Source: UBA11606 sp965243715 (GTDB lineage: Bacteria > Actinomycetota > Acidimicrobiia > Acidimicrobiales > Aldehydirespiratoraceae). Taken from it: a DNA stretch of 64,000 bases. The notes beneath the pieces were generated by a model. The model saw only the letters and a program-made list of their open reading frames with translations, ran no database searches and was not told where the DNA came from. Made by a program: the position numbers and the translations under genes. Below are positions 1 through 10,047 of the stretch, piece after piece. The DNA lies in assembly GCA_965243715.1 (NCBI GenBank), contig CBDEVU010000009.1:583606-647605 (forward strand). The letters are read 5' to 3'. The stretch's first letter is position 1. Each line of letters begins with the position of its first letter.

Positions 1-95
1 AGGTATTAGCCTCTTAGGGAGTTGAGAATCTGAACCACTTGGGCGATTCCAGTCAGAGATCTGCATAGGTTTTGATCGACAGAGCGATCCTTCGG

Positions 96-3000
96 TCAGT
101 TGCCCTTGACACGTTGGATGACCTGAAGACTGGCTGCTGGGAGGTTTTGACTAATGAGAATATCATCCACGAGTTCTACCGGAGTACTGATGTTGAACTT
201 TTTTGCATCACGAAGAGCAGTATCAGCGGGATAGTCTGGGGTCAGAGGTCCACTTGTCCCAATGATGACAGTTCGATCTCCCGTGATCGCAGCGATTGGC
301 GCCGAGACCTGGCCTACCCCTGGAATCTCAATTGATACGCGCCGTCGGAACTTAACTCCTTCGACGCCCTGCCGAGCGAGATCCTCAAAGAGTCTGTCGG
401 TTGAGCGTTCGATCCTCTCTGGGTCGAGCACGGGTTTTTCGTCGCGCAGGAGGTATCGAAGGAGGCTTGCACCGACAAAGCGATCGAGGAATTGGTGTTC
501 AAATCGATTTCTGAAGCTGCGTAGGCAGCGGTAACAACTCCTATCACAACCAGCCGGGCAAGCTTCAAGGATTTCTAGGGCATCTGAGAGGACCGACTCG
601 CCTAGTTCGCCGACGTTGCGGGCGAACCCAGCCCCGCCTGCGAGTGTGTCATAGAGGTAGATCTCGGCTTCAAGGCCGTCCTTACCAAGATCAGTTAGTG
701 CTGGCCTGTACTCCGCTTGGATCTCCCCCAGGTCAATCTCAAGCCGTCTAGTAGCGGCGATCGTTATCGCGTCGGCGAGCGTCCGTAACGCGACATCCGT
801 TGATAGATAGTTTGGCCGTAGCGTTAGTGGTTCATCCACGCGGAGCGCCATGAGGAGCACATCTGATACGAAGTCTGTGCCGAGCACCATTCCACTGGTT
901 GTAAATTCTCCAGTACAGTCGGGTTCTTTCCGATCTGGGAACGGCTTAGCGTGTGCTGAGAAGATCTTGCCAGCTGACACCGCCGTTGGTTCGATCAGCC
1001 CACACTTGAGGCAATATGTGTACCCCTCATGGTTTGGCCCAGTATTAGTTACTAACAGAAACGTCCTGTCGTAGTACTGTCGAATTCTTGATGTCACCGG
1101 AGACCAACCGACTGCGTCTGCTGGGAATGACGCAATTAGTTTTGCACGTGTTGCGTAGCTTCGAGCCGGTTGGTCGTCTGGCGATGTTCCCTCCGGAATG
1201 CTATGCGGATGAGCGAACCCAGGAGGGCGGACCCAGTTGCGTGCCTTGCCAAATAGCGCCTCGGCCCCACAAGCCGGGCAGTCTCGCATCTCGTCCCGCT
1301 CCGCATCCGAGAGCATTTCAGTCTTAGCATAGCGACAGACGGAGCATTCGAAGTAGAGTCGACGTTTCTGCCAATTATTGAATAGGTCCGAGGGCATAGG
1401 TGAATAGAGGGCGCCGGAAGTCCAGAGCTTCCCGTCAATCCACACCTCCTTGCCGGGAGCGTATTGCGAGAGCGCAATCGGAAGCCCCTGACTCGGTGCG
1501 TACTGAAACAGCGGTCGATACGCAGTGTAACCTTCGGCATCGAATACGTGGAATGACACGACATCGGTCGGAAATGCATAGCGGGGGAGGACTCCCTTGT
1601 ATAGAAGTCGGTCGAGAAGATTCTCCTTGGCGTTTTCAGGGGACACTCTCTCTTCACCGGTTTCGGTCGGAACCTCATTTGAGGCGGTGTCCTCGGATTC
1701 AGTGGTATCTCGCGTTACCGGCGGTGACGACGGGTCTGCCACGCTCTTGTCGTTGGAATCGGGTTGGTCCAGCGCCTGATCGATTTCCTGGATGGTGTGT
1801 TCCGAGAAATCGTCAAGAATTTTCGCGCGGTCTATGTTAGCCAGTTCTCGTGGTAGCCAAGAGTCGAGTTCCAAGCGCAGGCCGCTCTCTTCCGCACGGA
1901 GCCAGTGCATAAAGTCGGAGCGGTTCAGCGGTGTGGACTCGAGCAGGAAGCCGTGGACCGTCCCTAGGACTTCGAACAACTGCGGCTGGGATTTCGGATT
2001 GATCGTCGGAAGTCGATCTGAGTGATAGCGCTGAAGTAGAAACGCAGTAACGTGACGCCGAGCGATTTCGACGTTGTTCAAGGACAGTATGGGATCGTCG
2101 ACGGGGCCGCGGATCATGGCGTCTGGCTCGCGAAAGAAATGCTCGTCGTGGCTATCAGCGCTTCCGAAAGCGATCACTGTTGCAACAGCATTGCCCCGCC
2201 GCCCAGCCCGCCCAGCCCGTTGCTGGTAATTCGCTCGCGATGGCGGCATGTTCCGGAGGGCGACGCCGGAGAGAGCCCCGATGTCGATTCCTACCTCCAT
2301 CGTCGTGGTGCAGGACAGGACATCAACCGCGGAGCGGTACGATTGGCCGACTGCTCCGCCTAAATCCACGTCCTGGAATAGGAGTTCGTGTTCCTCGGCC
2401 TTGGAGAACACGGCATCTCCTTGGGCTTGTCCTAACTGGGCGGTGTGCTCGGCCGCAACGATGACGGTTGGTGGTTCGGGAACGGGCGCAAGTGCTCGAA
2501 TTGTGCTCTGACGGTAGTACCCCTTTCGCGCCCGAAAGACCGGATCTGTGTCGGGATCAATATCGTATACGTCGTTCCTGCAACATGCGACACACCTAGC
2601 GGTCCCGGGGAACGGCCGCTGTGTCGTCTTGCATGTTCGGCAATAGGCCCAACTTGGGCTCGTGTCAAGTGTGAGCCGCTGAGCCCTCATCCGAAACGTG
2701 TCGCCTTGAGGTTCGCAAAGACGGTCGCGCAAGATCGGGAGCCAGTCATTCTCGAACTTCTGGCAGGTGACCTTGTCCTCAAACCACTTGGTCAATGATT
2801 TGAATTTTCCCTTGTGGCCTCGAACTTCATTCATCCACCAACTAGCGGGCATCGTCGGGAACCATAGGCCGGGAGCGGTCCACTGGTTTATCCAGAGCCT
2901 TACGAGGGCGAGGCGTTGATCTTCTGAATCAAATGGAGCGAGGATCGGTAACTTCTCCAAGAGTTTGGGGCGCTCCTGGTCACGCTCGGCCAGTGACCCA

Positions 3001-5657
3001 AGCGCGAGCGACTGCAGACCGGTCCACTTGTCGTTGACAGTGGCAAGAATGCCACGAAGTAGCGAAACGGGCGGTGTCTGCGACTTGGCCTCATCGATGA
3101 GATACGCCAGAGCATCGGCATCATCCAACTTGCCATCTTCCTTCAGGGCGTCGAGATCTCGCTGCAACTGAATCGATTCTCCTGCTTTCAGTTCTGGTCG
3201 GAGCCGGATATCGCAACGTCGCGCGGCGAGCATGACCGCAAGATGGAGGTCTTCAAGGCCAACGCGTGTACGCAATAAGTCGTGTTGACGGAGTTCACGG
3301 AAGCCGAGAAGCACCAGCGGACGGAGCACGTCGCGCATAGCGTATGTCTGCAGATTGGGCGCAAGCCGAGCGGCCATCTGCCGTGAATCAGAGAAAGTCA
3401 ATACTTTTCTGCCGCGCAGGGGAGCGAATTCGGTGGCGGGTTGCGGCCCAGGTGGTTGTACCTCGATTTGCCTGCTGATGACAGCCTGGAACGGTTGATC
3501 TCCCTTTGTTTGATGGTCCTGAACGGATGAGCGGCCGTAGGCCGCCTGTTGGCCACAAACCCCGCACGGGCGGAACTCCCCGCCTAGACGAACAGTGGTG
3601 CTCTTTTCGTCTTCGTCGCTGTCCCCTGTGTCCGCCTCGCGATCTCGCCGGAGGTAGACAAGCCGAATCCTGTCACCAAGTTCATAGGGGTTAAGGCGAC
3701 CGGTCACGAGATCTAGGTCGTGGGGTTCGACCCAGGCGGCCATGGGTTGTTCGAGACAGATGTCAATCGCTTCCAGTTCATGGGCTTCGCCTCTCGCATT
3801 TTCGAAAGGCCTGCCTGGCTCCGACCAAATGAAGGTCGGTTCGGACAAGTTGTCGGTGTAACCCCTTGCATATGCGGCGCCGCAGTGCCGGCACGTGTAC
3901 AACTCAAGAACGCGCGCCCCACAGCAGCAACTCTCCTGCGGTTGCGAGTAGAGTTTTCCGATCGGCCCGCTCGGTCCGGTCTGCTGGACCTCGGTACAGT
4001 CCGAGTCCAGACAGGCCCACAACCCTGGTAGACCCCGGAAGAAGGTATGGATGCGGCACGGCAGCAGGCCCGGCTCTCCTGAGGATGGTCGTGCCATGCT
4101 GCCCAACGCCAGCAGAGTAGTGAGCGCTCGTTCTGCTCGCGCACTGTTGGTGTCGAACACGTCTTGAGCGAGTTCTGCTACCGGGCGTGCTTCCTGCATC
4201 GTCATGTTGATGAGGCGGCCCATCGGCGCGTATTGCTCTAGGGATTGGTACAGCAGTTGCTCAAAACCCATGTCGCCAGTTACGCCCCTCCATCGAAGGA
4301 ACGTGCAGACCGCACGCCGGCGGGTATCCTGGTCAGGTGAGTACAGATTTTCAAGGGCAATGTCAGCTAGGTGCTCGACATCTTCGTTGTTGCCACGATG
4401 GTCGTGTTCTTTGAGCGCAAGGGTTCCCTGGATAGTGTCGAAGTCGCTTTCGTCTTTCCCGGACAACGCTGCGGCGAACACTCGCGCTCGGTCTTTGTCG
4501 CTGAAACTGGCACTTGTACAGATGACCTGTAGGCGATCTGGGTCGATCCCGACGCGGGTTCGTAATCGTCGGATGAGCAGCGCCACCTCCGCTCCAGCGG
4601 CGCCTCGGTACAGGTGGGCTTCGTCGACCACGAGCATTAAGCGCTGAAGGGGATTGTTTTCCAGCCAATCTCTGGTTGCGTCGAATATGGGCCGTTCAAG
4701 AGGCCGCATGAGCATATATTCGAGCATTGAGTAGTTCGTTACTAGTACGTCGGCAGGAGCTTGCAGTACCTCGTGTCGAGTGAAGAGTTCCGAATCGTCG
4801 GGTCGCATCACCGCACGGACGAATTTTCCATCGCGTTGCCAGTTACTGCCCTTTTGCCCGAACCAGGCGCGCAAATCCGGCTTAGCTGGCCACTTGCCTC
4901 GCTCCTGTAGGTTGCGAATTAGATTCTGTGCCTCGACCGCGCTGTCGTCGGTTCCATCGGCTCGGTTCAGAAGGTCGACGTAGAAGCGACTGATTGGCCG
5001 CAGTCGTGTGGTGTCCTTCTTGCTTGTCCGAACCCCTGGGTAAAGCGTTCGACTTGTGTATCGTGCGAAACGCGCCGGCCGACCACCCCATTGCTTGAAC
5101 TGGTCAACAACGCCTTCGTTGCCGAATAGCAAACGGAGTCTCCCAAGTTGATCGTTGACTAGGGCATTCATAGGGTAGAGCACAAGCGCTCGTATTGCTG
5201 GACTGCTGAATGACTCCGGCGTGTCGCTTGCTTCGATTGCCAGTTTGGCGAGGATCGGGAGAAGGAAGGACTCTGTCTTCCCAGATCCGGTCCCAGTCGT
5301 GACGACAAGACTTCGATCTTCGAGGACAGCCTTTCGAAGCGCCTGTGCTTGATGATCGTAAGGCGGGTCATGCAGTAGCCCGGGGCCGCCGTCCGCTTTG
5401 TTGCGAGACATCAACCTTAAAAGTTCGTCCGCTGGTTGAGGGAGACCGAGTTTGCTGAAGCGTGATCCAGGGACATATCGCGGGGTCGACTCCAAGTAGG
5501 GTTCCTGAGAGATGACGCCTAGCCTGTCGAGCAAGAATCCTCGCTGCTCGACGATGGCAGGATGGCTTATGTGATACGTCGCCTCGATGTAGTTGCGTAG
5601 CGCAAGCCTGATCTCTTGGATTGTCTGGCCTATCGTTAGTGGGGTCGTTGCTGTCAC
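96..5657 (-). CDS. Very large DEAD/DEAH helicase with C-terminal DUF1998-type Cys region (DruE-like)
   Basis: About 1853 aa. Superfamily 2 helicase: Walker A GTGSGKT near residue 122, motif PMNALVNDQ, DEAH-box VVDEAHLYRG near 340, and helicase C-terminal motif QRAGRAGRRG. Cysteine pairs are scattered through the middle, and the C-terminal CPAGCDRSCYRC cluster near residue 1705 is typical of DUF1998/MrfA-like regions. Size and architecture match DruE of Druantia anti-phage systems; MrfA-like repair helicases share the domains but are much shorter. The ORF is open upstream to an ATG at 5816. I chose the GTG at 5657 because its GTGA overlaps the stop of the upstream gene by 4 bp, a GAGG lies about 10 bases upstream, and family-like sequence begins there; ATG 5696 is an alternative. 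Last gene of a minus-strand operon. The 95 bases beyond its stop show nothing recognisable. Helicase class is certain; Druantia assignment is inference. Confidence 0.85.
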   Translation of the reverse strand: MTATTPLTIGQTIQEIRLALRNYIEATYHISHPAIVEQRGFLLDRLGVISQEPYLESTPRYVPGSRFSKLGLPQPADELLRLMSRNKADGGPGLLHDPPYDHQAQALRKAVLEDRSLVVTTGTGSGKTESFLLPILAKLAIEASDTPESFSSPAIRALVLYPMNALVNDQLGRLRLLFGNEGVVDQFKQWGGRPARFARYTSRTLYPGVRTSKKDTTRLRPISRFYVDLLNRADGTDDSAVEAQNLIRNLQERGKWPAKPDLRAWFGQKGSNWQRDGKFVRAVMRPDDSELFTRHEVLQAPADVLVTNYSMLEYMLMRPLERPIFDATRDWLENNPLQRLMLVVDEAHLYRGAAGAEVALLIRRLRTRVGIDPDRLQVICTSASFSDKDRARVFAAALSGKDESDFDTIQGTLALKEHDHRGNNEDVEHLADIALENLYSPDQDTRRRAVCTFLRWRGVTGDMGFEQLLYQSLEQYAPMGRLINMTMQEARPVAELAQDVFDTNSARAERALTTLLALGSMARPSSGEPGLLPCRIHTFFRGLPGLWACLDSDCTEVQQTGPSGPIGKLYSQPQESCCCGARVLELYTCRHCGAAYARGYTDNLSEPTFIWSEPGRPFENARGEAHELEAIDICLEQPMAAWVEPHDLDLVTGRLNPYELGDRIRLVYLRRDREADTGDSDEDEKSTTVRLGGEFRPCGVCGQQAAYGRSSVQDHQTKGDQPFQAVISRQIEVQPPGPQPATEFAPLRGRKVLTFSDSRQMAARLAPNLQTYAMRDVLRPLVLLGFRELRQHDLLRTRVGLEDLHLAVMLAARRCDIRLRPELKAGESIQLQRDLDALKEDGKLDDADALAYLIDEAKSQTPPVSLLRGILATVNDKWTGLQSLALGSLAERDQERPKLLEKLPILAPFDSEDQRLALVRLWINQWTAPGLWFPTMPASWWMNEVRGHKGKFKSLTKWFEDKVTCQKFENDWLPILRDRLCEPQGDTFRMRAQRLTLDTSPSWAYCRTCKTTQRPFPGTARCVACCRNDVYDIDPDTDPVFRARKGYYRQSTIRALAPVPEPPTVIVAAEHTAQLGQAQGDAVFSKAEEHELLFQDVDLGGAVGQSYRSAVDVLSCTTTMEVGIDIGALSGVALRNMPPSRANYQQRAGRAGRRGNAVATVIAFGSADSHDEHFFREPDAMIRGPVDDPILSLNNVEIARRHVTAFLLQRYHSDRLPTINPKSQPQLFEVLGTVHGFLLESTPLNRSDFMHWLRAEESGLRLELDSWLPRELANIDRAKILDDFSEHTIQEIDQALDQPDSNDKSVADPSSPPVTRDTTESEDTASNEVPTETGEERVSPENAKENLLDRLLYKGVLPRYAFPTDVVSFHVFDAEGYTAYRPLFQYAPSQGLPIALSQYAPGKEVWIDGKLWTSGALYSPMPSDLFNNWQKRRLYFECSVCRYAKTEMLSDAERDEMRDCPACGAEALFGKARNWVRPPGFAHPHSIPEGTSPDDQPARSYATRAKLIASFPADAVGWSPVTSRIRQYYDRTFLLVTNTGPNHEGYTYCLKCGLIEPTAVSAGKIFSAHAKPFPDRKEPDCTGEFTTSGMVLGTDFVSDVLLMALRVDEPLTLRPNYLSTDVALRTLADAITIAATRRLEIDLGEIQAEYRPALTDLGKDGLEAEIYLYDTLAGGAGFARNVGELGESVLSDALEILEACPAGCDRSCYRCLRSFRNRFEHQFLDRFVGASLLRYLLRDEKPVLDPERIERSTDRLFEDLARQGVEGVKFRRRVSIEIPGVGQVSAPIAAITGDRTVIIGTSGPLTPDYPADTALRDAKKFNISTPVELVDDILISQNLPAASLQVIQRVKGN

Positions 5658-6730
5658 TTCAGTTCGCCCTCGTAACCTCTCTGCGATTCCATCCATAGAT
5701 GGTCGCACACAAACTGCTTCTCCTCGCCTGCGTCGGAAGAGGAGAACTCGTACCCGAAAAGCGATCTTTGAGTGCGAACGGGTTGCCCTAGGAGATCCCA
5801 TCGCCTTTGGAGCCACTTGGGTGGAGGCGATGGAAGTCCAAATTGTAATTGACCCCTTCCGGTCTTACTGACTAGAAGTTCTTGAGGAGTGCCGTTTTCG
5901 AAGTCGATTGCTGCCTGAAGTTGCCACGCTTCGTCGCAACCCCTAGCGCCTCTGTTGAGTGGGAGGTCGAGGAACTTTCGGTGATTTCCACCGCGTATTT
6001 CGACAAAGCACCATAAGTCGGCTCCGTATCCTTGGCTCCTTCTGGCCACGAATACTCCGTCGTCCGATGTTGAAGCTTGTCGCCATCGTCTCCTGTAGAA
6101 TGACGGCGATGAGTCCGGATCAAGCACACAGAGGTTCTCGATAGTGCCCGATGGATCTTGCTGCCCTAGTTTGTGTCGATAGGAGTTTATGAGACTGATC
6201 GGGGCTGCTGGCTCTGGTCGTCCCATCCATTGTGAGTCGGAGACCTCGCGGACGCCATACGTATCTAACAGGGAGTAGTCCTTATCATCGGGCTCGGCAA
6301 TCCGTCGTAGATGCCCCGAGGTGACTAGTTGATCTTGAAGCGCCTCGCCAACTAAAGGGGCACCATCGGGTCTAGTCCCAAAGAGAATGAGACCCCCCGA
6401 GCGTCGCTGCACGTACCGGGGTTGTCCGAGGAAAATGACCCTTCGTCGCTGTCCATTGTGATCTTCCAGCGATTCTACTAGGTCACCTGCCGCCACAAGA
6501 GCGTCGAGAGTCTCCTGAAGTAGGTCGGAGTCAACAGGCACCAATTCTTGGAGTGTGTCCTTGACCGCGGCGGATAACGCTGACGGAGTGGACGGACATA
6601 GAAAAGACGCCGCTCGTCGCAAACTTGCGGCAACGAGTGACACTCGGTCAGAACTATCCGTTAAACGGAGCGAGGCAACGGTTGTCGTGAGGGACTCGGG
6701 GAGGGTCAGCACTTTCAGTCCCATTGCCAC
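5654..6730 (-). CDS. Unknown 358-aa protein between the two large Druantia-like genes
   Basis: I do not recognise a family. The N-terminal ~110 residues are helical with alternating hydrophobics and could be winged-helix-like (inference); the rest is mixed alpha/beta, with an acidic/aromatic stretch around residues 150-240. There is no signal peptide, membrane segment or obvious catalytic motif. Its start overlaps the 3' end of the upstream 1085-aa gene by 16 bp (or 10 bp if the second ATG at 6724 is used), and its stop overlaps the helicase start by 4 bp. It is therefore almost surely co-translated with both neighbours and probably works with them. The published Druantia type III pair is DruH and DruE only, so this is an extra or split component. 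Confidence 0.75.
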   Translation of the reverse strand: MAMGLKVLTLPESLTTTVASLRLTDSSDRVSLVAASLRRAASFLCPSTPSALSAAVKDTLQELVPVDSDLLQETLDALVAAGDLVESLEDHNGQRRRVIFLGQPRYVQRRSGGLILFGTRPDGAPLVGEALQDQLVTSGHLRRIAEPDDKDYSLLDTYGVREVSDSQWMGRPEPAAPISLINSYRHKLGQQDPSGTIENLCVLDPDSSPSFYRRRWRQASTSDDGVFVARRSQGYGADLWCFVEIRGGNHRKFLDLPLNRGARGCDEAWQLQAAIDFENGTPQELLVSKTGRGQLQFGLPSPPPKWLQRRWDLLGQPVRTQRSLFGYEFSSSDAGEEKQFVCDHLWMESQRGYEGELK

Positions 6731-9700
6731 GTCTGCTTCTGTTGCTCGGCGATGATGGCGAGCATACGCGCCGCTCGAAACGCATGTGGATGTTCCAGTA
6801 CTTCGTTGAAGTTGACTTCTGAGTCACCTTTGGTCCAATTAAGCAGTGACCCGGGAGAGGAAGCAAGTCGGAGCAGCGCTTCTGCGAGCCACGACCCGGC
6901 TCGCGTGAACTTCGCCCCTGGTTGTCGTGCGATAGCTGACCCGCCACCTGACGCGGCGGGAGCGGCCTCGCCAATCAGCGAAGCGAGTGGCTGTACAGGC
7001 GGATCTTCGATGTGACCCAGTTGATGCGCAAGATCGAATAGCCGCCGGCAAAACTCTGCCCAATGCGAAGGCTTCGCAAGTCTCGCTGTGAGGTCATCAA
7101 TTGACAGGAGCTCTCCCTTCGTATGGCGCTGCTCTAGTGAACTCCAATTGCCGCCGCCGATCAACGTTCCGATCTCGCTGCGGATCGCAGCTTCTACAGC
7201 GACCCGCCGATAACGGACTAGTAGATGGCCAGGTGATCGAGCTCCAGACCAGAGCGCAGCGACATGAACGAGTTCCATCACACTTGCTCCTGAACGCTTG
7301 CGCTTTTGCAGGTGGATATTGGAAGGGTTCAGGCCAAGATCGCGAAGTTCCTGCACCTTTGGTGGCAGAATGGCCATCGCCTCGTGGTCACCAAGGCGGG
7401 CAACGAACAAGCCACCATCAGGGTTATGGACATCGACCTCGGAGGAATTCGTCGACTCGCTGACATCTGGCGTCTCGAACGGGTACCGCACTATCTCTGC
7501 GGGCATCCCAGTGTCGGCGCTCTCGTAGAGTCGAAGAACGATGTTCTTTTGAACTCGTCGGAATCCCCAGCGGAGTGGTTCCAATTCACGTTCAAGTACT
7601 GCTCTGACCTCTCCTAACTCAGTATTACTAACAACGATCTCAAGCTGCCATGCATTGTCGTAAGCGTTCTGGAAGAGCCTGCATTGCCGCACTTTTTTGT
7701 CGAACAACGCCCTCCACTCCACTGCGGTGGTCGGAAGACTGAGTTGAAAACGACGTTCTGCCACGGTGGAGTTAGTGGCATCCTTAAGCTTGACCTTGAC
7801 CGATGTACCTGTTCCCAGTGGACCTTCTATTTCGATGCTCGCTCGGTCGTCCCACAGATCTTCGAGTGAAGCTTCTTGTGGACTCAGGCGAATTCGAAGC
7901 GGGTCTCGAAAGGTTCCGTTGATTCGTCCGGGTTCGGCGTCGCGGATTAGGATTCTTACGTGTAGGTCTGAAATTGAATGGGTGCTTTCAGGTACTAGAA
8001 ACGAGAATCTAAGGTCATGCAATCCTTGACTCAGTTCAGGGACTTGGATGACGACAGTGTCCTTTGCAATACTCGTCCACGGTACGATTACATGATCGGC
8101 TTCGTTCAGGGTCAACGTGCACGTGGTGATGTCGTGAGTGGATGACAAGCGTAACATCGGTCGGTCGCCAGCGATCCATTCGCCAAAACCGGCGCCGTCC
8201 CATGCTGCTGGGATGATCCCGACTGGCTCTACCTCAACACTCGTCTGGATGCTGCACCCGAGGTCCCTTAAGAGGTCGGCGGAATCGGGATTGATCTCCT
8301 GTGGCATATCGATGGAGAGAGCGGTGGCGCCAGCACACTGGGCTGGATACTCGTTGATCCAGTCAACCGCTGGAGCAGCGAGGTTAGGCCCGATGAGTAT
8401 GTAGCGAACTCCAACTCGAACTGAGTTGGACCTGACGATCCGCCCAGTTCCATCGGGCCCGAGTCGGAAGAGCCAAGGTTCATTGGGAGGAGTGCGCGCC
8501 TCGGCGGCGAGCAACTCGGAGACTTCAGTTGATCCGCGTTCTAGTTCAAATACCGTTGAGTCTCGACCAGGCCATTTCTCGAGGGCAGCCTGTTGGCCCG
8601 AGTAGAGGAGCCAGCCACGGGCTTTGGGTCGTCCATTACTCCCAGCGACGCTGCAACGCACCATACCGACCTGTTCGCGCGCGTCTGGGTGGCGAGCGAA
8701 TAGTGGCGTGAAGTCTGGAACCCGGAGTCGCAGGACACATCCGTCGGTTCCGGGATGTAAGGAGAATGCGACTGGAGATGTTGGGCGGTCGACATAGGAG
8801 TGTTCCCCCGTACGAAAGGGCTTGCCGCGCGGTTTGAATCCTCGGAGTCGAATCTGATCTGCGGAGGATTGAGCGTCGGTAAGCCAGCTTCGAGCCTGCC
8901 TTTCTTGGGACAGATCGTCTGTGATGCGGGTGAGTGTCAACGGTTCGAGCGAGGCTTCGCGTTGTAGCCGCGTGAGGAGTGCGGAAGCTACTTGTCCTAG
9001 GAGTTCTGTGTTCTGGGCAAACTGCTGGAAGCGCTTCGAACTCCCATATGACCGGGCTGCTAAGACGCGTCCGAGTTCAGAAGCGTCGTTGAGGAGTTCG
9101 CTCGTCAGTGCACCCCGGTAGTCGTACAAGAGACGTGCAAACTGGCGCTGAAGGTCTGCGGGCAACACTGCATGCGTGATTGGCCAGCAAATGATTGTGA
9201 ACTGCGATGCCCATCGACCAAGCGGTCGAGCACCGTTGTAGTCCCTTTCGAATTCTTGAAACCGTTCCTTGACATATTGTCGACCAGCGTTTTGCTCCCA
9301 TCCCGGCGCCTCCGCCTCTAAAGTCGGCCAGTACTCGTCACCTTCGTAGCTGTACCCGATTTCAGTTGCGTAGATGATGAAGGGTAGCCAGTGCTTTCTC
9401 GGGGGCCGTGTCCTACCTATCCACGCCTTGACCACATCTCGGAGGACTGACAGATCACCTTCGGAAAAGCCGTGCTCGAGTGCGTAGACAGGCGCCGAAC
9501 CTAGAGCGCGCTTTCGTCTGGTGGCCAACTCGCGGAAATGTAGATCGAGGCGATCGTGCAGAGAGGCGATCGTGCCAGAGATGTCCGCTGACCCGAAGGT
9601 TCCGTCTATTGGTATTTCTCCCACCACACTACTATGCATGCGGCCTGTGACAGTCGCTAATATCGTAGAGCAAGGTGAGGCCGGATCGTCAGCAGTTCTC

Positions 9701-9972
9701 GATGATTTGAGCCAATGTCGGGTTACCAGCAGAAGGTCCTGAACACCGAAGAAGACGCGTTCGAATTGGCCTCGATAGTAGTCGGTGAGGTTAGCGCGCC
9801 GCGGCGGGGGTGTCGCTATCGACGTTGCCAAACTGGTGACTATCGCTCCCAGTGCGGTATCGGAGGCGATTGCGTCGCTATCTGTAGGGACCACAGACGT
9901 TGGGGCCGCGAGATGAGCGTGAGCTAGGAGCGCCGAGTAGCCGCGGCAACTCGTTCGATCATGAGTCTCCAC
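6715..9972 (-). CDS. Unknown 1085-aa protein, first gene of helicase operon (possible DruH analogue)
   Basis: A large soluble protein with no signal peptide, membrane segment or nucleotide-binding motif that I can see. The C-terminal third includes a Gly/Ala-rich linker near residue 1015. It is the promoter-proximal gene of the operon, followed by the 358-aa gene with a 16-bp overlap and then the DEAD/DEAH-DUF1998 helicase. Size and position relative to the helicase are what would be expected of DruH in Druantia type III, but I cannot show homology by eye. The start is a GTG at 9972, with GGAGG about 12 bases upstream. The 75 bp between this start and the divergent DUF512 gene must hold both promoters; I see no strong consensus there. 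Confidence 0.75.
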   Translation of the reverse strand: METHDRTSCRGYSALLAHAHLAAPTSVVPTDSDAIASDTALGAIVTSLATSIATPPPRRANLTDYYRGQFERVFFGVQDLLLVTRHWLKSSRTADDPASPCSTILATVTGRMHSSVVGEIPIDGTFGSADISGTIASLHDRLDLHFRELATRRKRALGSAPVYALEHGFSEGDLSVLRDVVKAWIGRTRPPRKHWLPFIIYATEIGYSYEGDEYWPTLEAEAPGWEQNAGRQYVKERFQEFERDYNGARPLGRWASQFTIICWPITHAVLPADLQRQFARLLYDYRGALTSELLNDASELGRVLAARSYGSSKRFQQFAQNTELLGQVASALLTRLQREASLEPLTLTRITDDLSQERQARSWLTDAQSSADQIRLRGFKPRGKPFRTGEHSYVDRPTSPVAFSLHPGTDGCVLRLRVPDFTPLFARHPDAREQVGMVRCSVAGSNGRPKARGWLLYSGQQAALEKWPGRDSTVFELERGSTEVSELLAAEARTPPNEPWLFRLGPDGTGRIVRSNSVRVGVRYILIGPNLAAPAVDWINEYPAQCAGATALSIDMPQEINPDSADLLRDLGCSIQTSVEVEPVGIIPAAWDGAGFGEWIAGDRPMLRLSSTHDITTCTLTLNEADHVIVPWTSIAKDTVVIQVPELSQGLHDLRFSFLVPESTHSISDLHVRILIRDAEPGRINGTFRDPLRIRLSPQEASLEDLWDDRASIEIEGPLGTGTSVKVKLKDATNSTVAERRFQLSLPTTAVEWRALFDKKVRQCRLFQNAYDNAWQLEIVVSNTELGEVRAVLERELEPLRWGFRRVQKNIVLRLYESADTGMPAEIVRYPFETPDVSESTNSSEVDVHNPDGGLFVARLGDHEAMAILPPKVQELRDLGLNPSNIHLQKRKRSGASVMELVHVAALWSGARSPGHLLVRYRRVAVEAAIRSEIGTLIGGGNWSSLEQRHTKGELLSIDDLTARLAKPSHWAEFCRRLFDLAHQLGHIEDPPVQPLASLIGEAAPAASGGGSAIARQPGAKFTRAGSWLAEALLRLASSPGSLLNWTKGDSEVNFNEVLEHPHAFRAARMLAIIAEQQKQTWQWD

Positions 9973-10047
9973 CCATTCAGCGCCTCCGCCCCCGCCTCAA
10001 CCTCAAGACCGTCTAATGCTGCTGGAACTTGCCGCTAGCCTGATGAG

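Noticed and set aside
1136..1678. 180-aa minus-strand ORF within the large helicase region
   Set aside because: Alternative frame on the same strand as the helicase; Arg/Ser-rich, without motif or ribosome binding site.
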